Below, one piece after another: positions 33,078 to 42,900 of a stretch of DNA of 64,000 nucleotides (position 1 is its first letter; every line of letters begins with the position of its first letter). The notes under the pieces are model-generated. The model did not search any database. It had not been told where the DNA came from and was given only the letters and a program-made list of their open reading frames with translations. A program made the translations under genes and the position numbers. Origin of the DNA: Methylomonas sp. ZR1 (GTDB lineage: Bacteria > Pseudomonadota > Gammaproteobacteria > Methylococcales > Methylomonadaceae); NCBI RefSeq assembly GCF_013141865.1, contig NZ_RCST01000001.1, positions 5,056,262 through 5,120,261 of the forward strand, written 5' to 3'.

Positions 33078-33779
33078 ATGGCGACTGCAATGAAGATCAA
33101 AAATTTGAGAGTGATTTGGCTGTTGGTCTGCGAAACAGCGTTAGCGGGGCCGATGCAGTCGGTGCCGTTAATCCAGGATGCGGTTAACCAATACATCAGC
33201 ACCAATCTTGCTCCAGGCGGCAAGTACGAAATAGGCGGCGCGCAAATTGATCCGCGTTTGCAATTGCCGCAGTGCGAACAACCATTACAAGTATTTACAC
33301 AATCCGGCGAAATAAAGCCGGGCAGGAATACGGTGGGGGTGCGATGCCAAGGCGAAAGAGGCTGGACGATTTACAGCATGGTATCGGTAAGGTCGTTTAA
33401 AGACGTACTGGTCCTGAATCGTTCATTACAGCGCAATGATGTGATTCGTGCCGAGTATTTGACTGCGGAAACTCGCGATATTGGCTTGTTGCAACAAGGT
33501 TATCTGACTGACTTGGATGATGTCGTTGATAAGCAGGCGGTACGTAATATTCCCGCCGGAAGTGTGTTGAGTAAGCTGCACGTTACCGAGTTGACGTTGG
33601 TCAAGCGGGGCGAGCGGGTGAATATTCAATCGGGCAAGGCCGGAGTGCTGATTAGCGCGGTCGGCACGGCGATGGCGGATGGTGCAAAAGGTCAGAAAAT
33701 CAATGTAAAAAACTTGTCTTCGCAACGGGTAATCCAGGCCACCGTGGTGGATTCCGGTCAGGTATCGGTTTATTTTTGA
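33078..33779 (+). CDS. flgA: FlgA, P-ring assembly chaperone
   Basis: A 233-residue periplasmic protein. A short signal peptide (to about residue 22; CETALAG) precedes a beta domain, PRLQLPQCEQPLQVF, and a C-terminal SAF-type domain with LVLNRSLQRNDVIRAEYLTAETRDI and GERVNIQSGKAGVLISAVGTAMADGAKGQKINVKNLSS. FlgA binds FlgI and assists P-ring polymerisation. It is the first gene of the flgA-flgM-flgN-ycgR run, divergent from cheV. Confidence 0.93.
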   Translation: MATAMKIKNLRVIWLLVCETALAGPMQSVPLIQDAVNQYISTNLAPGGKYEIGGAQIDPRLQLPQCEQPLQVFTQSGEIKPGRNTVGVRCQGERGWTIYSMVSVRSFKDVLVLNRSLQRNDVIRAEYLTAETRDIGLLQQGYLTDLDDVVDKQAVRNIPAGSVLSKLHVTELTLVKRGERVNIQSGKAGVLISAVGTAMADGAKGQKINVKNLSSQRVIQATVVDSGQVSVYF

Positions 33780-33848
33780 TAAAGCGTTAAAGGAATTTAT
33801 GATGATGCCGCTAAATGCTACAGATAAAACTAATTTAGGAATACCGTC

Positions 33849-34154
33849 ATGGCTATCGACCCTATCACCAGCAAATCTGTTAGCACACCGCTACCGGCAA
33901 AACCAGCGGTTAAGGACTCGGCCGAACTTAAAGAGAAGCCCGTCAGCGGCGCCTCCACGGACACAGTCAACATCACAGCGACCGCTCTGGACATTAAATC
34001 GGCAACTGCTGCAAGCGCTACCGCCCCCGTGGTGAACGAAGACCGTGTGGCGGCCATAAAAGCCGCTGTGCAGGACGGCAGCTATCAAGTCAACGCCGAG
34101 CGCGTTGCCGAGAAAATGTTGCAATTTGAAGGTCAACTAACCAATAGCACATGA
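33849..34154 (+). CDS. flgM: Anti-sigma-28 factor FlgM
   Basis: A 101-residue protein with an unordered N-terminal half and a C-terminal sigma-28-binding region ([30 protein letters not shown]), the FlgM signature. It holds FliA inactive until the hook is complete and FlgM is exported. The position between flgA and flgN is the usual one. A short frame at 33799 overlaps its start in another register and is not a gene. Confidence 0.92.
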   Translation: MAIDPITSKSVSTPLPAKPAVKDSAELKEKPVSGASTDTVNITATALDIKSATAASATAPVVNEDRVAAIKAAVQDGSYQVNAERVAEKMLQFEGQLTNST

Positions 34155-34158
34155 CGTC

Positions 34159-34653
34159 ATGATAGAGAAAACTTATCAAATCACCGAAAAACTACTAAAT
34201 AACGGTTTAAAAGCAACGCAAAGTTTGCACGAGCTGCTGAACGCCGAAGCCGCAAACCTGAAACAAAAAACCGATGCGGATGCCATATCGGCAATCGCTA
34301 CCCACAAAAAAGATCTGGTTGCCCAGCTTGAGCAATTCACCAAGCAACTTGGGCAGGTACTCGCCACCGAGCAACTGGTGGTGAGTAACGATGGCATGAA
34401 AGCCTATCTGGTCAAAGCTAAATCCGCCGGTATCAATATTTCCGAGTCCTGGAATTATTGGAATCACATCGTTAGGCTCTCCCAAACCTGTCGTACAATT
34501 AACGAACAAAACGGTGCCAGCATTGCGTTATTGAGTCGACATACGCAAAGATCACTGCAAATCTTAAGAGGCAAGTCGCCGTTAGCTGCTACCTATGGGC
34601 CTGATGGCGTTACCCGCAACGAGCTGTTTTCGCATACATTAATTTCGGTGTAG
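34159..34653 (+). CDS. flgN: FlgN, chaperone for FlgK and FlgL
   Basis: A 164-residue helical cytoplasmic protein starting 4 bases after flgM. The long amphipathic helices (LLNNGLKATQSLHELLNAEAANL, HKKDLVAQLEQFTKQLG) and the tail with QNGASIALLSRHTQRSLQILRG are typical of FlgN. It escorts the hook-junction proteins to the export gate and influences FlgM. Confidence 0.9.
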   Translation: MIEKTYQITEKLLNNGLKATQSLHELLNAEAANLKQKTDADAISAIATHKKDLVAQLEQFTKQLGQVLATEQLVVSNDGMKAYLVKAKSAGINISESWNYWNHIVRLSQTCRTINEQNGASIALLSRHTQRSLQILRGKSPLAATYGPDGVTRNELFSHTLISV

Positions 34654-34686
34654 ACTGAGCGACGAATAACCAGACAGGTCGCTTAT

Positions 34687-35466
34687 ATGCTGCGAAAACT
34701 CAAGCATTTATTTTCAAAACCGTTGCCGACGGAGCCCGCTCACGATGACGATGACGAGCTATTGAGTTTTGAGAACCCCAACTTTATTACCGATTCCGAC
34801 AAGATTGCCAAATTACTGGGGGAAATTGAAAATAGTTCGCCGCTATGTACCGTTCAGGTTGAGGGCGAGGACTTTAGTTCTTCAATATTGGCAGTCAAAC
34901 TGGATAAGAAGGTCATTATCCTCGACGAACTGATGCCTAAATACGGTAACGATTTTCTGTTGCTTAATCGCTCGCTGAAACTCTCTACCTTTCATAAGGG
35001 TATTCATTTATCGTTTAATCTGGCGGGAATCGAAGTCGGTCATTCAAGGGGAATCAATTACTACAAAGCCCCGTTCCCTGATCGCGTGTTTTATCCCCAG
35101 CGGCGACGCACCCCTCGTCTGGAAATTAGCAGTATCGATATTCCGTTTTCCGGCGTTGTGCAGCGCACGGGTATTTCGGTTGGAGGTAGTCTGTTCGATT
35201 TATCCAGAGGCGGAGCGGGGATTACCGTTCCCGTTAATAGGGCGCGGGTTCAGCGCGGCGATACCGTCAAAAACTGCCAAATCACCTTTGAAGATTATGT
35301 TATGGATTTTGATCTGTCCGTACGCTTTGTAAAGCCGGTGTCGGCGGCATCAGCCAAAGTGCAAATCGGCGGATTATTCGAAAATCTGTCTGCAAAAAGC
35401 CAATCCAAGCTGTCCTATTTCATCACTTCACTTGAGCGCGTGGAGATTAGAAAACAGAAAGCCTAG
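34687..35466 (+). CDS. YcgR-like flagellar brake protein with PilZ domain
   Basis: A 259-residue protein. Residues about 35-130 form a YcgR/PilZN-like domain, and the PilZ domain (about 137-245) keeps the c-di-GMP binding motifs RRRTPR (139-144) and DLSRGG (171-176). In Escherichia coli YcgR slows motility by contacting the flagellar motor at high c-di-GMP. Its place right after flgN supports the same role. The length is close to YcgR (244). Confidence 0.88.
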   Translation: MLRKLKHLFSKPLPTEPAHDDDDELLSFENPNFITDSDKIAKLLGEIENSSPLCTVQVEGEDFSSSILAVKLDKKVIILDELMPKYGNDFLLLNRSLKLSTFHKGIHLSFNLAGIEVGHSRGINYYKAPFPDRVFYPQRRRTPRLEISSIDIPFSGVVQRTGISVGGSLFDLSRGGAGITVPVNRARVQRGDTVKNCQITFEDYVMDFDLSVRFVKPVSAASAKVQIGGLFENLSAKSQSKLSYFITSLERVEIRKQKA

Positions 35467-35498
35467 TCTTCTGGCCTGTGGTAAAATCACCCTCTAAG

Positions 35499-35575
35499 GT
35501 CCCGGTAGCTCAGCAGGATAGAGCGGTCCCCTCCTAAGGGACAGGTCGGACGTTCGAATCGTCTCCGGGACGCCA
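35499..35575 (+). tRNA. tRNA-Arg (anticodon CCT)
   Basis: A 77-base cloverleaf. The acceptor GTCCCGG pairs with CCGGGAC, the D arm is GCTC...GAGC, and the anticodon stem-loop TCCCCTCCTAAGGGA has anticodon CCT (reads AGG, Arg). GGACGTTCGAATCGTC is the T arm and the CCA end is encoded. The reading is unambiguous. It stands alone after the YcgR-like gene. No integrase or attachment repeat is seen beside it. Confidence 0.95.
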
Positions 35576-36325
35576 TAACAGCCGTTACGAACTGCTTTTG
35601 GCTGACCAAAGCTCTCGCAATCGTTGTATCAAACGCCGGTTTAAAGTCTGGACATGAGGCATAGTTTTTTGCAAATCCAAATCCCATGTGCGCTCAACGC
35701 TGATAGCGTTTTGAAATAGTTTTCCCGTGCGCGCTTATTTTTTGCGCATCCGCTATCTTCATTATGAGTTTTGTAGCGGCCATGATTCTTGCCAGTCTGG
35801 CACGCTGATGAACTTCAATAGTTGGTCTTACAAGGTGGTAGCCCAGCCAGCAAGGCATCGTTCGTTAAAGGCTTTAATCAAAACTTAATATTTTGTTAAT
35901 AAAGGATTAAGTTGCCGGCTGTAGAATCTCGGCATACCCAATTTCTAATTGCGGTTTTTAGCCTTGAACAACCGATTTGTCCGACAGATGCACGACTATT
36001 CATAAAGATGGAAGGCGTTTCTGTCTTAGCAATGGATTGTGGCGCATTATATTGCGCGGTAGAGTTGGGGGCGATTGGTGGTGGGTAGCGGGGCTTGCAT
36101 TCAGTGGTTTATGCCGTTGTATAGGGATAAGTCTAGGGAGAAAGCCGAAGGGGTATGCACCCTATGTAGCCAGGTTATTCAAGTGGTTGCCATGCCTTTG
36201 TAAAAAGCGCCGTTTCAGTAAAGTCGTTTGAATATATCAATTCATCTATTGAACTTGATCTCTGTTTCAGGGATTAACCATTTTGAGCTATTGCCTTGCG
36301 ATCAACGAATGTTCGGCAGTAGCGG
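35576..36325. other. Long intergenic region without a supported gene
   Basis: About 750 bases between the tRNA and the structured leader. An 84-codon frame at 35977-36231 has an implausible Arg/Trp/Gly/Cys-rich composition and is not called. No repeats, IS end or clear promoter was recognised. Confidence 0.4.
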
Positions 36326-36427
36326 CTTACGAGAGTTGAAGACTCGTAGTAAGCAGACAGAACTCTGCTAAAGCTGATGTTGTTATGCAATATCGGCTTC
36401 GGAGTATAAGGTGGCTAAAGGATAGCC
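36326..36427 (+). ncRNA. Structured 5' leader of the PEP-CTERM gene
   Basis: Four tandem hairpins lie directly upstream of the PEP-CTERM gene: CTTACGAG with CTCG...TAAG (36326-36353), GCAGA with TCTGC (36353-36368), AGCTGAT with ATCGGCT (36372-36398, one G-U pair) and GGCTA with TAGCC (36413-36427). The compact arrangement looks like a folded regulatory RNA or leader. It does not match a riboswitch that I know, and the GEMM, TPP and glycine cores were not found. Whether it is transcribed is unknown. Confidence 0.35.
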
Positions 36428-36461
36428 GTTTGTTAACGTAAGTGAAAATGGGGAACAATCC

Positions 36462-36968
36462 ATGAAAATGCTTTTATCTTTAAAACTTTGGCTTGCTGTT
36501 TGCCTGTTTGCAGTTTCGACTGCAAGCTCAGCAGGCATCATTTGGGAAGCTACTGACGGCGATAGTAATTTTATCTCCTTCGGCTCTAGTGCATTCCCAT
36601 TTACTTCAAGTGACACCTTCGGTATCTTTGCTGCTACCGCTGATCTGGCTGCTGATGCACCTGTGTACACTTTTAACGGTGTAGGTAGCTTTGCCTCTGC
36701 TAGCCCTTTTAAATTGGGCCTGTTGACAGCAAGCGGTTGGGTTAGTGAAGCCGGTAATTACGAGTTGAGCGCTCCTAATACCTTCTTGTTGTCCTTTGTA
36801 AAACCTGGCGTGATTACCAACAACTTAAGCTTTCTGTTTGGATTTGATCTGAAAGCAGCCGCTAATCAAAATCCTGTCACTAGCGTGCCTCTCCCCGCTT
36901 CTGTATGGTTTATGACAAGTGCGTTGATGGGCTTTCTGTATATAGGTCGTCGTAAACAGGTCGTTTAA
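36462..36968 (+). CDS. PEP-CTERM-type exported protein
   Basis: A 168-residue secreted protein with a signal peptide (about 1-24, ending SSAG) and a C-terminal sorting tail (142-168): VPLPASVWFM, a membrane helix and the basic end GRRKQ. This VPLP...RRK tail is the PEP-CTERM variant processed by exosortase in exopolysaccharide-forming bacteria. The mature body is Ser/Phe-rich and beta-like. There is no exosortase gene in the window. The gene is monocistronic, with a terminator 27 bases beyond. Confidence 0.8.
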   Translation: MKMLLSLKLWLAVCLFAVSTASSAGIIWEATDGDSNFISFGSSAFPFTSSDTFGIFAATADLAADAPVYTFNGVGSFASASPFKLGLLTASGWVSEAGNYELSAPNTFLLSFVKPGVITNNLSFLFGFDLKAAANQNPVTSVPLPASVWFMTSALMGFLYIGRRKQVV

Positions 36969-36994
36969 TCCCAAGCTATCATTGGGCTTTTAGG

Positions 36995-37028
36995 CCGGTT
37001 GGAGTCCAGTACTCCACCCGGTTTTTTT
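36995..37028 (+). terminator. Rho-independent terminator after the PEP-CTERM gene
   Basis: CCGG-TT-GGAGT pairs with ACTCC-AC-CCGG around a CCAGT-like loop, followed by seven T bases (37022-37028). A smaller hairpin CCCAA/TTGGG precedes it. This is a good intrinsic terminator. Confidence 0.8.
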
Positions 37029-37209
37029 ATGCCTATTGAACAGAGGCCGGTTTGTTCATAAGTGCTTACACAAAGTTGTGAGCAAATCCGGCAACGCACC
37101 AAAATCAGCGCGCTCATTTTCGAATGCGTTCGAGACACGGTTTTTATAGCGTTTATCTTGCTGCGGCAGGCCATAATAAGCGGTGTGCAGATTATCTTGG
37201 GTAAATACT

Positions 37210-38067
37210 ATGGCGAAAATACTAGTGATCGGTTGTGGAGATATTGGCTATCCGGTGGCTTTGCGCTTGCACCAGCAGGGGCATCAGGTAACCGGGTTGA
37301 AGCGCAGCGCGCCGGCTACCTCGACCCCGTTTCCCATTTTTATTGCCGATATAAGATTGGCCTCGTCATTGGTTGCTTTACCAAGCAGCTTTGATGCGGT
37401 GATATTTATCGTAGCTCCCGTTAGTCGACAAGCTGAGGAATATCAAGCGCTGTATGATGTTGGTTTGCGCAATTTGTTAGCGCATTTTGCGGCAGCTGAA
37501 ACATCACTCAGTTGGTTGATGGTGTCTTCTACCAGTGTTTACGAACAGAATCGTGGCGAATGGGTCGATGAAACCAGTGTCACTGAGCCGGCTAGCGCCA
37601 CGAGCCGCTGGCTGGCTGCGGCGGAGAAACGCTTGTGGATTGCGAGTGACCGCAGTTGCGTCGTGCGTTTTTCCGGGATTTACGGACCGGGTCGTGATTG
37701 GTTATTACGCCGAGCGGAGCGAGGGGAGGGCATCCAACAGCAACCGCCCAGTTATACCAACCGCATTCACTCGGAGGATTGTGTGGCGGTGTTGTTATTT
37801 TTACTGGAAAAACAACTCGCAGGTGTAGCCTTGGAGCCTTGCTATCTGGCGACCGACGATGAACCGGCCCCGCTTTGGGAAGTGATGAGTTGGTTGGCCG
37901 AACAATTTGCTTGTCCTCAGCCTTCACCGTTGTCATTAGCTCCAGATGCCCCACAAAACAAACGCTGTCGCAACACCAGGCTCAAGGCCTTGGGTTACCG
38001 CTTTTTGTACCCTAGTTATCGGGATGGTTATGCAACCGTGCGACCGTTGCCGGGCGCGGATGACTGA
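37210..38067 (+). CDS. NAD(P)-binding epimerase/reductase-like protein (YeeZ type)
   Basis: A 285-residue Rossmann-fold protein. The start at 37210 (MAKILVIGCGDIGYPVALRLHQQGHQV) begins right with the dinucleotide-binding motif GCGDIG. Further blocks are FDAVIFIVAPVSRQAEEYQALY, WLMVSSTSVYEQNRGEWVDE and VVRFSGIYGPGRDWLL, of the extended SDR family. Members such as YeeZ have no proven substrate. It stands alone, convergent with the radical SAM gene. Confidence 0.75.
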   Translation: MAKILVIGCGDIGYPVALRLHQQGHQVTGLKRSAPATSTPFPIFIADIRLASSLVALPSSFDAVIFIVAPVSRQAEEYQALYDVGLRNLLAHFAAAETSLSWLMVSSTSVYEQNRGEWVDETSVTEPASATSRWLAAAEKRLWIASDRSCVVRFSGIYGPGRDWLLRRAERGEGIQQQPPSYTNRIHSEDCVAVLLFLLEKQLAGVALEPCYLATDDEPAPLWEVMSWLAEQFACPQPSPLSLAPDAPQNKRCRNTRLKALGYRFLYPSYRDGYATVRPLPGADD

Positions 38068-38116
38068 GCTCAATGACTTTTGATGCCCTCTTCATGTTAT
38101 TCAAGCTCAAGCAAGT

Positions 38117-39619
38117 TTATAGGTGTTGAGTTTGCCGTTTATTCGCCACACCGCGCTTCGTCGCGAACACTGTTGCGGCTTGTTGTAAGAACGCCGGCCG
38201 ACTTTTTTCGCCGCTCCTTCGATAGTCCTCGTCTAACGCTGCCATCGCTTCGGCTGGCGGTACAAATAGTGTGTCAGTCATGACCGAGTAGGTTAATTCG
38301 AATAAGCGTTTCAAAGCAATTTGCCAGGTACTGTCCGTTAAGGCGTATAGCGCATCGCTAAATTGTAAAAAGCGGGTAAACGGTTGTTCGGCGACAATGA
38401 GCGGCAAACTTGCGGCAAACCGGCCGGAGTTGCCGATCAAATCCCAAAAGCGGGCGAATCGCGTAATACGTTGCAAGTCAGTAAAACTTATATCTCGCGT
38501 GCTGAGAATGGCGTAGGGTGGCTGCGGGTCATAACGTAGCTGGTACGCTTCATTGTGTCGGTTGATTGGTGCGCCGCGCAGACGTTTTAAAATCCCGACC
38601 TGAATTTCTTGGGGATTCAGCGCAAACAACTTATCGAAACTGGCACCGAAGCCGGCAAGAGTGTCGCCAGGCAGGCCGGCAATTAAATCGGCATGAATAT
38701 GGGCGTTGGAATGTTGCCGGAGCCAGCTTAAATTGGCTTCGGTTTTCTGGTTATCCTGTTTGCGGCTGATCAGATGTTGGATGGCAGGATCAAAGGTTTG
38801 CACACCCACTTCAAATTGCAGTACACCGGGCGGAAATTGGCTGATGGCCTGCTTCAGACGTTCAGGCAAATTGTCCGGAATCACTTCAAAGTGCAAATAT
38901 AGATCTTCGCTCAAGCGAGCCAAAAAAAACTCAAGGATAGCAACGCTGTTGTCTACTTTTAGATTGAAGGTGCGGTCGATGAACTTAAAGTGTCGTGCAC
39001 CGCGCCGGTATAGAATTTCCATTTCGCGCAAAAAGCCGTTTAAGTTGAACGGTTTGGCGGTAGTGTCCAGCGACGACAGGCAAAATTCGCATTTGAACGG
39101 ACAGCCGCGCGATGCTTCCACGTAGATAATCCGTTGACGGATGTCGGTTTCCGTATAGTGTGGATATGGCGACGCCAGGGTGTCCAATGCGGCCATCTCG
39201 CCAGCCACGATTTTTTCGGTTGGTTTAAATCCTGACAGCAACTGCCGGCATAATTGCGGAAAACTTAATTCGCCGTTACCGGTGACGACATAGTCCGCCG
39301 ATTCGGCAATGCTTGGTAAATCGGGCGGATGACTGACTTCCGGCCCGCCAAGTACGATGATAATGTCCGGTGCGACTTGTTTCAGGATGGCTATCACGGC
39401 GCTGATTTCCGCCACATTCCAGATATAAACGCCAAGGCCGATAATCCGCGCTTGTTGTTGCAGTAGTTTTTCGACAATTTCGATTGGGCGCTGCTGGATG
39501 CCGAATTCTAATAAGACCGTGTCTGTTTGCAACGTGCCCATGTTGGCGTAGAGATAGCGTAAGCCAAAAGCAGTGTGAATGTATCGGGCGTTGAGGGTAG
39601 ATATAACGATACGGGGCAT
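38117..39619 (-). CDS. B12-binding radical SAM protein (DUF4080 type)
   Basis: A 500-residue protein. The N-terminal cobalamin-binding-like domain (about 1-150; STLNARYIHTAFGLRYLYANMG, IIVLGGPEVSHPPD) is followed by a radical SAM domain whose cluster motif CPFKCEFC is near 185-192 and by a DUF4080-type C-terminus. Such enzymes use a 4Fe-4S cluster and S-adenosylmethionine, probably with cobalamin, for a reaction not yet known; some make hydrophobic or tRNA modifications. The gene is monocistronic and has no partner here. Confidence 0.87.
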   Translation of the reverse strand: MPRIVISTLNARYIHTAFGLRYLYANMGTLQTDTVLLEFGIQQRPIEIVEKLLQQQARIIGLGVYIWNVAEISAVIAILKQVAPDIIIVLGGPEVSHPPDLPSIAESADYVVTGNGELSFPQLCRQLLSGFKPTEKIVAGEMAALDTLASPYPHYTETDIRQRIIYVEASRGCPFKCEFCLSSLDTTAKPFNLNGFLREMEILYRRGARHFKFIDRTFNLKVDNSVAILEFFLARLSEDLYLHFEVIPDNLPERLKQAISQFPPGVLQFEVGVQTFDPAIQHLISRKQDNQKTEANLSWLRQHSNAHIHADLIAGLPGDTLAGFGASFDKLFALNPQEIQVGILKRLRGAPINRHNEAYQLRYDPQPPYAILSTRDISFTDLQRITRFARFWDLIGNSGRFAASLPLIVAEQPFTRFLQFSDALYALTDSTWQIALKRLFELTYSVMTDTLFVPPAEAMAALDEDYRRSGEKSRPAFLQQAATVFATKRGVANKRQTQHL

Positions 39620-39938
39620 GTCTGATGTGGCGGATGGCTTCTAAATTGCGGTAATGCGCCAGCATAGCATCAATTTGGTGTTGGAAGCTGCTCTCGGCTG
39701 GTCTGCAAATGCAGGCTACGCGCTAGTGCAAACTATTGTGGAAACTGGCATTGTGCTGAAAATGCCCGGCTGTAGCAGCTTGGTTGGGTGAGCGATGTTG
39801 CCGAGTTCTGATTAGGCCGGCGATAGTTTGGGAATAAAACGCTTGTGCTAAACGGCCTATGAAATAACTGAGCCGCTACCGATTTTTCCAAAAAGCGGGA
39901 TCTAACAATTTAGACGAATCGGCTGCTGCAATCGATGC
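39620..39938. other. Gene-free stretch between the radical SAM gene and fimV
   Basis: About 320 bases between two reverse-strand genes. No frame with plausible composition and no clear hairpin with a T run was found. It should contain the radical SAM promoter and the fimV 3' region. Confidence 0.35.
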
Positions 39939-42900
39939 TTATTTAAGTTCGTCAAGTAAAGCCTGTGCGGCTTGTTGTTGTTGTTTTGAGCCTTTGGACA
40001 AGACATCCTCGGCTATCAATTTTGCCGCCTCGGTGTCGCCCATATCGATATAGGCTTTCGCCAAATCGATTTTGGTTTCGAATTCGTCCATATCGGTCAA
40101 ATCGGAAACCCCCAACTCAAACTCGTCGGTGTCTGTAGTGCTGATGATTGGCGTGTCAAAGTCGAAGTTAAAATCGAACTCGCCGCTCGGTTGCACAGAT
40201 GTTTCCAAAACCTGATCTGAAGATTGGGCTGATTTCGGGGTGATATTGTCAAAATCGGAAAAATCGAATGTTTCCAGTTTCAACTGCGATTCTAAATTCA
40301 GTTCAGGTTCGATGCTTAGGCTATCGTCAGTTTGTGCTTTGGAGGTGATGCTGTCGAAGTCGAAATCGAAACTGTCTGTGTCCGCTAACGCTTCTTTGCT
40401 GCCGTCCGTAAGGTCTGAAGCAGTCTTTTTTATGCCATCGAAATCGCTAAAGTCGAATGATTCTATATCTGTTGATATCTCGGCTTTTGCGGCATCCTCG
40501 TTAGATTTATCCGCAGTTGCTTCCGGAGTTGCATTGTCGACATCGAAGTTAAAATCGAAACTTTCCAAAGCATCCATCGAGTTAGGAGATTTTGTTTCCA
40601 TCTCCTCTTTGTTGTCAGTCGTTTCGGATTCAGTATCCGCAGCAATTTCGGCAAAACTGGCAAAATCCAAAGATTCAAGCGCCAAAGCAGCCGAATCCGC
40701 TTCAGTTTTTTCCGAGTCAGAATCTAGCGCAAAGTCGAAGTCGAACGATTCTATGTCATCGTTGCTGGAAACTGCGGCACTTTCCGTGGTTTCGATAGTC
40801 TTCGCCGCAGATTTAGAAGCAGGTGGCTGATCGAAATCAATACTTTCGATATTTGCATCGGTTTGCTTGCTTTCAAGCGGTGACCTGGCGCTGCCGCCGA
40901 AACTTCCCAAATCAAAATCCAGTCTGTTGTCTTCGAGCGCCAAATCTTTATCGATATTCAGATCCGACAAATCGTCGTCGAGCTGCGCAAAGCCCTTATC
41001 CAAATCGATAATTTCCGTATCAGCCGCGGTGGAACTCGCTGCGCTAACACTAGTATCGTCTTTGCTGATAGGCGCTGTGGTAGCGGCAAAACTGCCGCCA
41101 AACAAGGCTAAATCGGGGACGATTTCTTTAGCCATATCCGTGACTTTTTTCCAGAATGGCTTATCGGCTTGTTTGCCGGCGTCGGCCAGTTCTTGCGCAT
41201 AACCGGCAAAGCCGTCTTTGTTTTCACTGGCGTAATAGATTTCCAGTAATTTCAGTTTGCATTCGTCGCGGTTAGGCTGTTCGCTTATTGCATGGCGGAT
41301 CAGTTCTTCCGCTTGTTGATAGCGGCCATACGCCAAGTACACGTCGGCTTCCGAGATCGGATCAACTTCATTTTGATCGGTGTCGAAGGCATCGAAATCG
41401 CTAGGAGTAAAGTCGCTGATAAACGAACTTTCACCTACAGTGCCGACGTCGTATTCATCGGTACTGCTGATGTCCATAATCGGCACGGAAAGGCTGCTCT
41501 CAGAATCGGGCAGCCGAATTTGACTGGCCGATGCGAACATGCTTTCAGTGTTGGTGCGTTCGTCGATTTTACGTTTGCGCCATAACAACCAGCCCAGCAA
41601 GCCCAAAATACCAGTGCCTAAGGTGCCGGCAACCCAGTAATAAGCATCCGAGCCAAATAAACCTTCGTCTTCTGCAACAACCGGTGGAGGTGGCGGTGGG
41701 GTGACTTTGGGTGCGGGTGGAACAATAGGCTTGGGCGCCGGTGGTGTCACCACTGCAGGTTCGGAAACCGATGGTTGCGGAGTCGGAGTCGGCGTTACTG
41801 CCGGAGCTGGGGCCTCGGGGCTGGCAACGGGTGGCTGAGGCGCCGGTTGCGTGGTCTGAGGGCTCGGCTCGGCTGTTGCTGGTTTATTGTTTTGTAAAGT
41901 GGCTAGTTGCTGATCTTTTAAGGCCAGCAATTGCTGCATCATGCCTAGTTGTTGCTCGAGCTTTTCGATGCGAGCTTGTAACTCCAGGTCTTTCCCTTCG
42001 CTGGCTTGATCGGCAGCACTATTTAAAGCAGGATTAGCTGACGCAGCCGAATTTTGTTCGGTTTTTGTTGAACCCGTGCCGGCGGCCTTCGCTTCGGTAG
42101 GTGCTACCAATTCGAGCGCTTTCTTGGTGGTTTCTGCTTGTGCGGTCTCGGGTTTGACCTGCTTATTGGCGGCTTTTCGCTCATTTTGCGCTTGTCTTTG
42201 CGCCGGATTCATAATTGCATCCGGCTCAGGAATCTTTAAGGTGGCGCCTTCTTTCAGCGAATTGATATTGCCGTTGTTAAATGCGTCCGGATTGGCTCTG
42301 TACAAAGCGGTCAACATTTTCTGGGTCGGAATGTTCTTTTCCTGGCCCACTTGGGTGGCGATACTCCATAAAGTATCCGATTTTTGGATAGGGCCGAATT
42401 CGCCGCTAGTGGGTGTTTCTGGCGTAATGTTGTCGGCAGGGGCGGCTCGCACTGCTCGCTTTGGTGCGGTTCTAGTTCTCTTGACCGGGTGCTCTAGTGG
42501 CTCAATGGGTTCGGCACTGTAACCGCTGGTTTCCACGACAGGCGTGACCGGTTGGTTATAAGCGGCCGGTGGGTCGATGAGCAATGTGAACTCGCGCATC
42601 ATGCTGCCTTGCGGCCAAGTGACTTCCAAAAGGAAATCCAGAAACGGCTCTGTCAACGCTTCCCTTGAGGAGACTTTTACGATGATGGAGCCGTTTGCTT
42701 GCACAACCGGCTCCAACTTGATCTTGGACAGAAAATAATTCCAAACTACGCCGGCTTGGTCAAATTTTTCCGGCGGGGCCAATTTTACCGAGACATCGGC
42801 CGGGTTTTCGCCCGGTGCGACGCTGAGTCTGATTTCGGCATTGAGTTTTTGGTTTAGGGCAGAATGTAATTCAATTTCGCCGATACCTAAGGGTTGGGCA

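Noticed and set aside
35977..36231. 84-codon frame between the tRNA and the PEP-CTERM gene
   Set aside because: Unusual Trp/Arg/Gly/Cys content and no family; treated as non-coding.
40240..40830. 196-codon frame opposite fimV
   Set aside because: Ser/Lys/Ala low-complexity translation is the antisense image of the acidic FDF repeats in fimV.
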